Below, one piece after another: positions 11,756 through 22,683 of a DNA stretch of 64,000 nucleotides (the stretch's first letter is position 1; each line of letters starts with the position of its first letter). The notes beneath the pieces are model-generated. The model had not been told where the DNA came from and did not search any database. It saw only the letters and a list, made by a program, of their open reading frames with translations. The position numbers and the translations under genes were made by a program. This DNA is from Heliocidaris erythrogramma (Eukaryota > Echinodermata > Echinoidea > Camarodonta > Echinometridae), in NCBI GenBank assembly GCA_025617745.1, contig CM046858.1:40283850-40347849 (forward strand), read 5' to 3'.

Positions 11756-12500
11756 ATCATGGCTTAAAAGTAAGTAATGTTGAAGTTTCTATTTGCAATA
11801 ATTTCATATAAAGGTTATCACTTTCCTAAATATCACTGCTTATATTGACCTCCATTCCATTATGCATATATTAATTACGTTCGTAATAATGAATGAACAA
11901 CTAACGATTTCCCATGAATTTAAGAAGAGCTTTGAGGATAATTTAAAACCTGTCATGAAATTTCATTTTTAGGGAAAGCGTAATCCTGTTCATGAGACTA
12001 AAAGAATGAGAAAAGCTTACAAATTATTTTCACCCTAACCCAAATCTAACCTTCTCTTCAACACATTCTTCACACCACAGTTTTTAGGCTTTAAAAGAGA
12101 TAGGATATACAGCATAATTTCATGTTTAATTTTAGATGGCCAGGACATCCATTTCAACAAATTTTACCATGCCTGTTCTGATTCGGTATAGATATGAAAG
12201 AAGAAAATAGCAGAAATTGTATGATCGAAAACTTTGTTTTAAACTGGGAAACCTATTTTATTGACTGGAACATGTTGAGTAAGAAAGCTATAGAAATTAT
12301 TACTCATGCCACTATAGTGAACTACAAACTATAGCCCTACATAATACACATTTTATGATGCCAAAGACACACTAAAGTAACGACCACGTTGCCTTCAGTA
12401 TGTTCAGAGTGGTCATACCCATACCGACACACCCACAAACCATGGAGCTACCATGAGAATACGTGATTTTGACTTTGTATGATTTGGCCATACATAGTCA
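11756..12500. other. Non-coding intronic stretch
   Basis: Nothing recognised on either strand beyond AT-rich sequence. Confidence 0.45.
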
Positions 12501-12540
12501 TAACAAGGAGTTATCACAGTCTGTGATAACTCCTTGGTTA
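12501..12540. repeat. 40-bp hairpin
   Basis: An AAGGAGTTATCACA arm (12505-12518) pairs with TGTGATAACTCCTT (12522-12535) over a three-base loop, extended outward by TAAC/GGTTA with one bulge. The core taaccaaggagttatca recurs at 46766-46782. It probably marks the end of a small repeat. Confidence 0.7.
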
Positions 12541-13179
12541 TAATAAGTAATGGGCTGACACCATTGGAGAAATAACTGCTTTTGCTAAACAGTCGGGTAA
12601 CGTCGCGTCGCGTTGGTAGAAATTTTCGAACATTTTTCAGGAAGGTGTCTTCAAGGGGACAAATTGAAAAAGAGTCCATCTCAGTATGATTTTTCCCGTT
12701 TTCAGACTAAAAACGACAAACAAGGGAATAAAATAAAACAATAGAAGGATAATGCAAAGAAAAACATGAACTATAAAGAGAGAATAGTAGGGTAGGAAGG
12801 ATGGAAGAAAATATGATGAAAGGAAACAAAGAATACGACAAAAGGAAATTTGGAAAGTAAAAATAAGTGGATAAAAACAAAGAATAACATAAAGAAAGAT
12901 AGAGACTTAAGTGATAGAAGGATAAAGATATTAAGAGTAACATAAGGAAAGATAGAAGAGAAGATCATAATTTGAATAAAGGAATATCATAACGAAAGAA
13001 AAGATGAAAGGAAAACAAAATGATAGGATAAAAGCAAAGAATGTTTTAAGGAAAGTAAGTAAAGATGGGAAGCAGAAAATGATTTTAAAAAGAATAATAT
13101 GAAAGATAGAGAGAGAAATGATAGGATAAAATGCGTGTGTGTCCGTCCGTCCCTCCGTCCGTCCGTGTGTGCTCAAAAA

Positions 13180-13480
13180 GTTAGAAAATGCTACTTCTCC
13201 GTCATTTCTTGGCCGATTTTGATTCTGATTGTTTTATCTGATAGGGCTGAGTGGGGCTTCCAAACTTCTACACAAAATCATGAAATTCATCAATTATGCA
13301 AATTTATGCAAATTTATTCAAAATCGACGAAAAATGCTACTTCTCCTCTATTTCACACCGTATTTTGAATCTGATTGTTTTATCTGATAGGGCTGGGTAG
13401 GGGCTGTCAAACCTCTACGCAGAATTTTGAAATTCATTAATTATGCAAATTTATTTTATTCAAAATCAACAGAAAATGCA
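13180..13480 (+). repeat. Two tandem blocks inside the foldback spacer
   Basis: 'aaaatgctacttctcc' occurs at about 13185 and 13331, 'tctgattgttttatctgata' at about 13224 and 13368, and 'aattatgcaaattta' follows each. This is a direct duplication of about 145 bp between the arms of the foldback element. Confidence 0.75.
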
Positions 13481-13624
13481 TTTATAATCATAAAACATTA
13501 ATTTGATAATTCATTTCTCACATTTATCTTCAAGGTTCTATCAGAAATTACATAAATTAACAGCCATTCCACAGATCTACACTTCTGGCGGGGACATATA
13601 TTACGCATCGCGTAATTACTTATT

Positions 13625-14460
13625 CAGTTGTTTTTAATCCTTTTATTAATTTTTTCTTTCCACCTTTCCTTTCATTACGTTATTCTTTTATTGCTTTTAT
13701 CATTTTGTTTTCCATCTTTCATAATGTTACTGTTTATATTTATTCTTTTTATCCTCTTTTTTTTATTGCTTTCCATCTTCACTTTGTTATTCTTTGTTCC
13801 CTTTTATCATCTTCTCTTCTACCTTTCTTCATGTTTATATTTATCTTTTTATCATTTTTCTCTCTATCTCTCGCTTTGTCATTTCTTGCTTTTATCCTTC
13901 TATCAATTATCTTTCCATCCTTCCTCTCGTTATGATATTCTTTGTTTCCTGTTATCATTTTCTCCCCCACCTTCCTCACGTTAATCTTTATCCTTCTATC
14001 ATTTCTCTCTCTCTGTCTTTCTTTATATAAGTTAAACTTTTTTTATCCTATCATTTCTCTCTCTATCTTTCATATTATTCTTTTTAAAATCATTTTCTGC
14101 TTCCCATCTTTACTTACTTTCCTTAAAACATTCTTTGCTTTTATCCTATCATTTTGTTTTCCTTTCATCTTTTCTTTCGTTATGTTATTCCTTTATTCAA
14201 ATTATCATCTTCTCTTCTATCTTTCCTTATGTTACTCTTAATATCTTTATCCTTCTATCATTTAAGTCTCTATCTTTCTTTATGTTATTCTTTGTTTTTA
14301 TCCACTTATTTTTACTTTCCAAATTTCCTTTTGTCGTATTCTTTGTTTCCTTCCATCATAGTTTCTTCCATCCTGCCTACCCTACTATTCTCTCTTTAAA
14401 GTTCATGCTTTTCTTTGCATTATCCTTCTATTGTTTTTCTTTATTCCCTTGTTTGTCGTT
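13625..14460 (+). repeat. Degenerate polypyrimidine minisatellite
   Basis: Repeated pyrimidine-rich units of roughly 45-60 bp variably contain 'ttttatccttctatcattt', 'tctctctatctttc' and 'atgttattctttg'. The segment from about 14040 onward is the right arm of the foldback; 13625-14040 is extra array without a left-arm counterpart, so the array expanded on one side. Confidence 0.7.
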
Positions 14461-14606
14461 TTTAGCCTGAAAACGGGAAAAATCATACTGAGATGGACTC
14501 TTTTTCAATTTGTCCCCTTAAAGACACCTTCCTGAAAAATGTTCGAAAATTTCTACCAACGCGACGCGACGTTACCCGACTGTTTAGCAATAGGCGAAAT
14601 AACTGC

Positions 14607-14770
14607 CCTCATTCTGGATTTGCGTGTGTGTGTGTGTTGAAATGTGCGTGTGTATAGCATAAATGTGTCTAAAGAATATCCATAATATGTTCATAATCAT
14701 AAGGTATATATATATATATAACACACACACCCTCACACACACACGCTCACCCCATCCACACCCATAGGCC
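14607..14770. repeat. TG/TA/CA microsatellite cluster
   Basis: Contains (TG)n at about 14622-14640, (TA)n at 14705-14720 and CA-rich sequence at 14721-14765. Confidence 0.8.
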
Positions 14771-16595
14771 TATAAGGCTTACATATGTGTACATAAAGGA
14801 CAATGTCCCATCTTGCACCATACCGTTTTGCCATGCCTAACCAGTGTATGGCGACGTAAAACGCGTTTGTTCCAGAGAAATGAAAAGAAGAGTACTTTTA
14901 TACAATAAATGCAAAAACTTTCTGAATGGCCTCCCGCATAAATTGACCTCAAGAGGTATTTCCAGAAACTTAATTCAATTTGTGGTCAATAGTGACCTAG
15001 AAATCCGTTTCCAGCCCTTCCGAAAACGTGTCCTCAACTGACCGCTTCCTAATGTTCTGTTGACCAACTATTCTGGTTCCCAGACCTTAAAAACTTGTTT
15101 GTCGTTTCTTTTTAATAATGAACATGTCTGGAAATCCTGACTTTGTACTTGCTCTTTCTTCTGCCTCGCACATTTATAGGAAGAAATTTAAAGAAAGCTA
15201 TGACTGGTTAAGAGTTGAATTAAATTAATTAAAGAGAAATTGGAGGAATAGGGTCCGAGAAAAGAGAATAACTTTGACCAGGAGTGATCTACTTTTTATT
15301 CCATACATCTTTAATGGGAGACTTATGCATTCTTGTACCGGTCTAGGACATCACTTTTCTTTAGAAGCTATAATATTTGGCATGGGTTATTTTTATTCAT
15401 TCAATTTTAAGGAATATGAAACATGACAACAAAGATGCTTCAGCAAAAAAGAACGACGACAACAAAACAAAACAATGTAGCACAAAGATGGAACTATAAA
15501 AGCCTATTTACAAAAATATACAGTGTGTTTCTTAAAAAGGGAAACCCGACTTTCCCCATAAATTAATAGAAAAATGATTATGTTCGGATTAATTCTTAAA
15601 GTTCACTTCACCCTCTTTCATATGATATCACATATGTGAATGATAATTTCATTTATGATTAAATTTGAAAGGTTTTAAGTGAGTGGTGTCAAAAGTAGTT
15701 TGCGCACAGAAGTGATGCAAAGTTTAATTCCGTTAGTGTACGATGTAAAGAAACAATACAAGCGATAAACACACAAATTCAACAAAGTGATACATGTATT
15801 TCATAATGTCCTTCCAAATGACCGCAAGCAAGTGTTTGCTCCGGAAAGTAGAGTGCGATTCAATGGATGGCTATTCATTTTGTAGATTCATTGATCCCAC
15901 CCTCGTGCGCAAATCAATTTTTACATTGCTGGTTTAAAATTGTATTAGTTTAGTGATCCCAGGCTCTATCATCACAAATGTGGTAGCATACGAAAGGGGA
16001 TAAAGTTTTACATTAAATCAAGTTATGATTATTTGAGGAAATGTTGCTGGAGAAAGTTGGGTTTCCTTGAAACACATTTTATAGGGCCTGTTAGTGGGCA
16101 AGTGCAAGCTTTTTGTCCGATACGTTACCGACCACAACTAAGGATTTAGCGTATCTGATGATAGTGTTCAATTTGCAAGCCCTGCTAGAGCTAGACGATA
16201 CAAATTATTAAGAAACCTGATACTTTTTATGTCAATTGATGTTCACAAAATCATACTACTTGGCAGTGGTACCATATACCTAGATATTGGCTATAATCAA
16301 TTTATAAACATGATATTCAGTAGAATCTTTTAAATATATTTTTGGAAGGTACAAACGTGCATTTACATGTACCTTGGACATCGGTGTGACTTGGAGGAAA
16401 ATTGGAAATTCATTATATCAAAATATCAAAATATTTGTCTAGATTAATTGGTAATGGTGAAGGAATGGCATCACTAACTCATGATCGAGTTGCCAATTTG
16501 TATCATTAAATTATAGTTACTTGCCCGACTGTCCTCGAATTTTAAGATTCCACCTGATTTTCCATTTGTATTAAAAGTAAGAATTAAAGCTCTCC
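14771..16595. other. Non-coding intronic stretch
   Basis: Unstructured AT-rich sequence with no gene, RNA or repeat that I can support. Confidence 0.45.
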
Positions 16596-17345
16596 TTAAA
16601 GAGGAGTCCAGGCTGGTATTTAGTCGATTTTGATTAAATCAGAAGAAAAATATTGAGCAAAACCCGACAAGAAATCAGAAGGTAAAAAAATGAGCAAAAC
16701 CCGACAAGAAATAAAGTTGTGAATTTTTAAAGCAATTACCATTCAAACACAAATTGGCAACTTGGAGACGGATCCTGCGGGCTCCTCTCCCATTTGGTCT
16801 TTACAGAAAATTTCATAAATTTTCTTTTTCATTTTCTTAGTTGTTGAAGATTGAAAACATTTGTTCCACACAGGTTTTGTGTAAAAATATATCTCCTGTG
16901 ATTATATCTAGGTTTCATGTATGATTAAATATTTTCTTTAGAAAAAAAATGGAAATTTATGATTTTTTTAGTACAGGGCAAATGGGAGAGGACAACGTAA
17001 GTTTGTGTTTGATTACAACTTCAAAAATTCAAACCTTATTTCTTATCAGAATTTAGCTCGAACTTTCATTGATCTGTTTTTTTCCCTTCAAGATTATGCT
17101 TCTGTTAAAACCAACTTGATATCAGGGTGGTGACGCGACATTTGCTCCTGCGACATTTGCTCCTCCGTTCATATCTCGAAAGGTCAAAGGTTAAGGTCAG
17201 GTCATGATTTGTTTTTTTGTTAAGAACAATGTGAAGATTAGGGTTAGGGTTAGGTTTAGGTTTAGGATTAACATGGCAAAGTTAGACCGGAGCAATTGTC
17301 GCAGGAGCAAATGTCATGGAACCATCAGGGTAGATTTCCCCTTTA
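16596..17345. mobile_element. Palindromic MITE, family 1, copy A (interrupted)
   Basis: Ends resemble AAAGGGAAAGTCCACCCTG and its inverse, and the interior carries the family hallmarks: 'caaacacaaattggcaac' facing its inverse, 'ctcctctcccatttg' and its inverse 'caaatgggagagga'. Other copies lie at 31838-32289, 32427-32938, 34373-34917 and 43687-44415. In this copy 'gagcaaaacccgacaagaaa' is locally duplicated, and another element has inserted at 17129-17323. Confidence 0.85.
17129..17323. mobile_element. 195-bp MITE nested in family 1, 8-bp target duplication
   Basis: Flanked on both sides by ATCAGGGT (17121-17128 and 17324-17331). Removing the insert restores the family-1 terminus. The insert ends are inverted: 'gacatttgctcctgcgaca' on the left and its inverse 'tgtcgcaggagcaaatgtc' (one mismatch) on the right. 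The interior contains AGGGTTAGGGTTAGG, a telomere-like motif. An 8-bp duplication fits hAT-like elements, among others. Confidence 0.85.
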
Positions 17346-18429
17346 ATGCCTCTTCGACCCTTCAGCATGACTTGTAGTTACCTTTCATTGTCTCTCGAGA
17401 GTATTTCATGACTTGAAAACCAAATGATAATCTCATCATCACTCTCATTCATGAAACATGAAGAAAAGAAGGATGGAATAAGAATGTTCCAGAATAGTGA
17501 ATATCATTCTTGAAGTCATCCAGAGACAGGGAAAATCATCTTTAAGGTAATGCGATTTTGATAGTTTTCTGAAAAGTTTGCAGGCTATTCATTCTGTCAC
17601 CAAGTGTATTGTCATGAATTGCGATCATTTGAGGGAAATTTCCGTTAGTTATCTGCACATAATGTGGGATATCCATTCTGTGAGCAATATAAGATACTTG
17701 AAGATTTATTTTACTTTACTTTTGATATTAATTACTTTAAGAAAAATTTATTTTGAAATGGTGAGGCAATTCCACGGTTACTAACGTTACAGTTGAAGAG
17801 GTATATGGTTAGCCCTTCAGCTCTTATTTTATTATTACAGGTATCGGCTATTTCAGTTTTAGTTACATAGAACAAAAACCTTAGAAGAGGAACTGTAATT
17901 ATTCCTAGCCCAACTATTGTGTCGATTACTCACGGTACATAATTTTGACATGCATAAATTGCAAAGAGGGCTAAAATGAAAAGTGTGCTAATAGAAGGCT
18001 TTCTTTAAAAATTATTTTACCCTTTTCAAAGAAACATGCTAGGGAGGACTAAGATTCTTCTAAGTGTTTCTCAATGAAAAATGATCAATGGACCTTTCAG
18101 ATTTAATTTCATATAAATCCCGAAAAAACTTTGGATATTTTACCTCCAGATATTCTCTTTACATAATTTTTAGGCGAAATATCACAAAAATGTGTAAAGA
18201 TTTTGACAAGTTTCTAACTTTTAATAATTTTTTTTTACGTAAACCACTGATGATAGGTTTTCCATTATTTGCACAAGTTTCTGCAGTTAAGTAGCACGCA
18301 CACACCAAAAAAAAAAAAAAAAAAAAAAAGATTCCTAGTTAATTGAAATAGGAAATTTTAATTTTAATGTCCGTAGATTATCTTAAGGAAAATGTTTATT
18401 GGCTGAAGGTATGATGTTTTGATGGTTTA
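17346..18429. other. Non-coding intronic stretch
   Basis: No gene seen. A poly-A run of about 24 bases lies at 18306-18329. Confidence 0.45.
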
Positions 18430-18628
18430 TTTTACCTGACTGCTAAGAAAGCATGTGTATGCTTGTAAGTAAGCAACCAGGGGACCGACGGCTTTAAGTC
18501 CTCTCCGAGGGACTTGGTTATGAGGATTAATGCCTTTATACCAAAGGGCACTAGCGCATCAATTTGGTTTCGAATCCGGGACCTCCAGTTACAAGACCAC
18601 TGCTCTACCACTGAGCCATCGTGCCTCC
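18430..18628 (-). mobile_element. tRNA-derived SINE
   Basis: Read on the minus strand, the head has a pol III A box (TGGCTCAGTGGTAGAGC) and a B-box-like GGATTCGAAACC about 32 bp further on, in a tRNA-like layout with a putative anticodon loop around TTGTAAC. The body then continues with 'gtgcccttt', a GAGAGGACTTAAAGCC block and 'gtcggtcccc', typical of deuterostome tRNA-SINE bodies. The cloverleaf is imperfect and fused to a body, so it is not a functional tRNA gene. Confidence 0.75.
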
Positions 18629-19029
18629 ATTCATGGAAAGGTTCTAGGATAATTATATTCATTCGGTCACCAATATGACCCATGATTTTTATATTTTATA
18701 TAAATTATTTGAGGGGAAATGTGTTAGGAATATTTTTACACCCTTAATGCAAATGTACATAAATTGCAGCTGCAATCTACAATTTGATTGTGATTTGTTT
18801 TTGACGTCAACTTATGAGTATTTAGAACTATATTTCCTTGAAACAGCTACATACTTCATGGTTATATGATACAATATTTCTACATCCAACTCTTCACTGA
18901 GGAATTATTCGTTCGTGACGAAAGCATGGCTTGTGGAGTATTGAGGAAGTTGCGACATTGATAGCAGTTCCACCGGACTGCTTTCTCAAAACATGAGAAC
19001 GTCATTGCCAAATTGAAGCACGTGGATCT
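18629..19029. other. Non-coding intronic stretch
   Basis: Separates the SINE from the retrotransposon; nothing recognised. Confidence 0.4.
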
Positions 19030-20320
19030 GGAATTTTTTTTTGTTTTTGTTTGTTTGTTTGTATTTATTTCCGTATTAAGAAAACCACATACATTTCATA
19101 AAATACAACGTATACATGAGCTTAAAAAACGGAGGATGACCCAAATTCAGCAGTATTTACAAAATGCTGCTGTTCTTCCTTGGGGTCCCACATAGCATTA
19201 TATATTAACAATTATATCATAACACAATTATATAATAAAAAAACACCAAAAAAGAGAAACAAAATAAAAAAAAACACAAATCAATCAAATTTGCAAACAA
19301 CAGTCAAACCAAGTTACAAATTAATAAAATGAAAATGACTATACCCAAACCCAGACAACCCCCCCCCCCCCCCACTTATATGCTCATTTATAATATTGAT
19401 TCAATAGCAGTTTAAAGGATCTAATAGATGTTGCACTTCGAATTTCATTGGGTAGTTGGTTATAAATGGAAATTCCCCTGTAGAAAAAAGTTCTTTTACA
19501 ATGATTAGACTTTGGCTTTGGGAGATATAAATTCTGATTAGAGCGGAGTGTGTAATTGGAAGTTCTTATTGTGATATTGTCAGACGTATAATTTGGGGTG
19601 AAATTATGCAAAATCCTATAAATCATTGTACACATGTGTTTGTTATAGCGGCAATCAAGAAGGTCCCAACCCAATTTGTCGTGAATATGTTGATTTGATA
19701 TATGAGAAAAAGGGTTGATTTTCATAATGATGCGACCCGCTCTGTTTTGGATTTTTTGCAAAGGTGAAAGAAAACTTTTAGGAGCAGATTGCCACACAAC
19801 ATCTCCATAATCGAAATGTGGTATAATGACCGATTTATAGATTAAATTTAAACTTGATTCATTTACAATGTCTTAATCGACCAAGGAAACCGACAAGCTT
19901 GCTAATTTTTGACACATGTTATTTATATGAATATCCCATTTCAATTCCTTATCAATATGAAGTCCAAGGTATTTAGTAGTTTCAACATTTTGTAAGATCA
20001 TATTATTTACTTTCACATTAAGGGTATTATACTTTGCTAATATGTTACGCGTGCCAATGAGCATGCTATCAGTCTTCGTATAATTAATCAATAATTTGTT
20101 TTGAGAAATCCATTTGTCCAAAACCTCCATCTCGGTATTTAGAGCAGATTCTACGACATTTGGATTTTTATGAGAAAAATAGATTACGGTGTCGTCTGCA
20201 TAGAGATGAACTTGGCACAATTTAACAATGTCAGGGAGATCGTTGATAAATATACAAAACAATAAAGGTCCTAAAATGGAACCCTGAGGTACACCGTGGG
20301 TTAACTGTTTTTCTAAAATG
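19030..20320 (-). mobile_element. 5'-truncated non-LTR retrotransposon (CR1/Jockey-like)
   Basis: On the minus strand it begins inside the reverse transcriptase at about 20320, runs through the rest of the coding region to a stop at 19384, and then a 3' UTR with 'tgggaccccaaggaag' near 19190. It ends in an AATAAA-type tail with CAAA repeats near 19035-19062. A 5' truncation with an A-rich 3' tail is the usual outcome of target-primed reverse transcription. No clear target-site duplication was found. Confidence 0.85.
19384..20312 (-). pseudogene. Non-LTR reverse transcriptase fragment
   Basis: The minus-strand frame shows [13 protein letters not shown], then the catalytic YADD motif in [10 protein letters not shown], a [10 protein letters not shown] thumb region, YLGLHID, and a C-terminal domain with LQKIQNRAGRII, YNKHM and QLPNEIR motifs that follow the reverse transcriptase in CR1/Jockey-type elements. 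It is one continuous frame broken by a single in-frame TAA at about 19873-19875, with coding similarity resuming in the same frame right after it. The endonuclease and the N-terminal part of the polymerase are absent. It is a dead copy. Confidence 0.9.
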
Positions 20321-22399
20321 ATTCACATGTATCTTATTATGCATCTTTACGGACCGAAAGGAATATAGAAATGAACGCTACTTCTATTTAAATAGCCATG
20401 TGGGGATTCCATCTTGTTTGCAAAAGGTTTTGAAAAGTTGATAACTTTAAAAGCTGCGATTTTAAAGATAGTTCTTCACCTGGAATTTCAAAGATGGTCT
20501 GTGATACCACGAAAATGACTTGGATTTTATTTTGGAAAAGTAAGGAGGATATCGGAAATGTTGAAATATCTGAATATTTGAAATTTTTGGAATAGAAGAG
20601 AGAATATCGTTACCAAATCATATTTTATTTCTTCCATTCTGTTATTGACATGAACAATGGACTTGTAATTTTTAACACATACATGTAAGCTATCGCTATC
20701 GCCTTTCCCGAATGATCATTAAGAATCCAACGAGTTCGTCAATAGCAGTATATAATACATGTATATACAATAAACTTTCTTATGTCATATCCTCGCCTTT
20801 TAATTCGGAAGGTAAGGATTCTAATTTCCTAGACTCTTCTCTCCTTTACTCACGGTTTTCCAACCTCTTTATGAGGATGATAGCAGTGAATATTAAGCGT
20901 AGTGGAATACTGATGAATTGTTGATCTGTATGTATATCTGTATTAACGTTTATACGTCATAATTGTTCTATGAAGATCGATGCTTCACAAACGTTAGGAA
21001 ATTCTCCAATAAAATCAAAAAGCTATTCAAGAATAATAATTTTCCTCTCTTTTTTCATTTGAAAGTTAACAGTTGTTTTTCAGAAATGAAATATATTTAA
21101 ATGGAAGTTAATCTTTTCAATTGCATTTACTGAATGAAAACTTCATTATTCATAAGGACTTTCCAAATGATTTTTGTCCATATACATGTATATATACATG
21201 TATAAATGTTTGGGGTGGTTTTTTTGTGCGTAACAGTGTAAATATGAGCTTTTATAAATCCCATCAATAAGTGTAGGCTGCTCATCACATGCCCGCATTC
21301 GTTGAATTAATTTGATTTATTTTAAATTTGTATATAATTATGTTTCTTTTGCCTTAGAAATTGTGACTCAGAAACAAATAAAGCGATGTCGTCTACATTG
21401 AAAACTGCCTTGTTTCTATCAAAATCCGAGGGAAATCGACCTGTGGCATCATGGGACATGACCATGGTCGTGGCAAAGTTCTGGTCTTTTTCAGGGCAAC
21501 ACCGCTTGGGAATTGCTATCGAGAGTTGATTCATATTTTACCTGAGACGAAAGAAAACTTATCATGAATGATCACATTAATTGGGAATTTGTGTATTGTG
21601 TGAGTGAATGTATTATGTCCATGCGGGTGTGTGTGCCTGTGAATGTGGGAGGGTTAGGGAGTGCGCGTGTGGGTGTGTGTGGGTGTGTGCGCGGTATTGC
21701 ACAATTTATGTAGGCCTGACTGTAAATACATACTTCGTATACACATTTATAGAAGTCTCTTTCCAGAAAAAAAACAATATTTACGGAGTATATCACCTCC
21801 ATAGAGTGTGTCCTCCTTGCATATTTTAATCGTTGCTGTTTATTGCCGGCCCAAGGCAAACGTTCGGGTCATAGGTAAAAATTTAGGCCCTTGATGACGA
21901 TCTCAAATTGCAAGTGTGGTGGTGTGTGTGCGCTTTCTCATATATGAATTAATATATTCAAATATGATTTTGATTAATAAATTTAATCAAGTTGTATGTT
22001 TACTACTTCTTCAGTAGTTAATCTTGACGAAAATAGAAAGCTTACTCGAAGCTTTGCTGACATAGCACCCACTATCCCGATGCTTTCAACTTGGATTTTA
22101 GTTTTCATAACATTTATATTTGAATCCGTGTAACGGAACTGCCAAAAAGTATAATAACAAGTTGTGTGGAGGTGTTGAATGTGGTATAGTATAACTTGGC
22201 CTTAGCATGAAGGATCCAATCTAGGGGTCACAGGGTCAGGAAACTTCTTGATCAAAGTCATTGTTCATGTTATTTATATTTGCATAAGTTTTCAAGGTAC
22301 TTGTATGACACATCCTAGATGCATGTGACCTGCTTCTCGTTCACTTTTATAGACATACGAGAGTATAATGTTTATACCTTTGGCTTTGTTTTGTTGATG
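20321..22399. other. Non-coding intronic stretch
   Basis: No gene seen. A TG-rich low-complexity tract lies at about 21622-21700. Confidence 0.45.
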
Positions 22400-22640
22400 T
22401 GGTGATCGCGGTCAGTTCGTAAAGCCAGGGTCAGCTGAGGTCAGGTCAACCTTACTTGCTGGAGGACCCCCATGGGTGCTTGTTTGGGGGTTGGCAGTGA
22501 GGGCGCGTGGACGAGTGCCCCCTCCGATCATAGCTTGGTCTCAGCGAAGATCTGCGTTGGATCCGTTTACTACAGTCTACAGCCTCAACACGAATCCCCA
22601 AAACAAAAATAAATATTTATTAAAAAAAACACAAAAGCAC
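22400..22640 (+). other. GC-rich block with A-rich tail, unidentified
   Basis: Markedly GC-richer than its surroundings, with paired G and C runs (gtttgggggttgg / gtgccccctcc) that could fold, and followed from about 22600 by an A-rich tail (aaaacaaaaataaatattta). This head-plus-tail form resembles a retroposed structured RNA or SINE, but I could not match it to a known small RNA. Confidence 0.35.
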
Positions 22641-22683
22641 ATTCAAACCCCAAATAATGAATAAATGAAAATGAAATAAAAAG

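Larger units (their letters stand above)
12580..14595. mobile_element. 2-kb foldback element with 11-bp flanking direct repeat
   Basis: Long inverted arms, about 12583-13133 and 14040-14589, mirror each other from 'tgctaaacagtcgggtaacg' inward with few differences. The flanks GAAATAACTGC at 12569-12579 and 14596-14606 are identical and read as an 11-bp target-site duplication, in the range of Mutator-like elements. The arms are purine-rich on the left and pyrimidine-rich on the right, made of degenerate units such as 'ttatccttctatcatttctc'. The middle (13134-13620) holds a tccgtccgtcc run and a duplicated block of about 140 bp containing 'tctgattgttttatctgata'. Open frames inside the arms are artefacts of the low-complexity strand. 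No transposase is visible, so it is non-autonomous. Confidence 0.8.

Noticed and set aside
12707-14470. Several hydrophobic-looking frames, about 65-118 codons, on both strands
   Set aside because: They come from the polypyrimidine/polypurine arms of the foldback element. Their apparent Leu/Phe/Ser-rich membrane character is compositional.
18560-18625. Functional tRNA-Thr gene
   Set aside because: Box A and B are good, but the cloverleaf is imperfect and the sequence continues into a SINE body without a pol III terminator.
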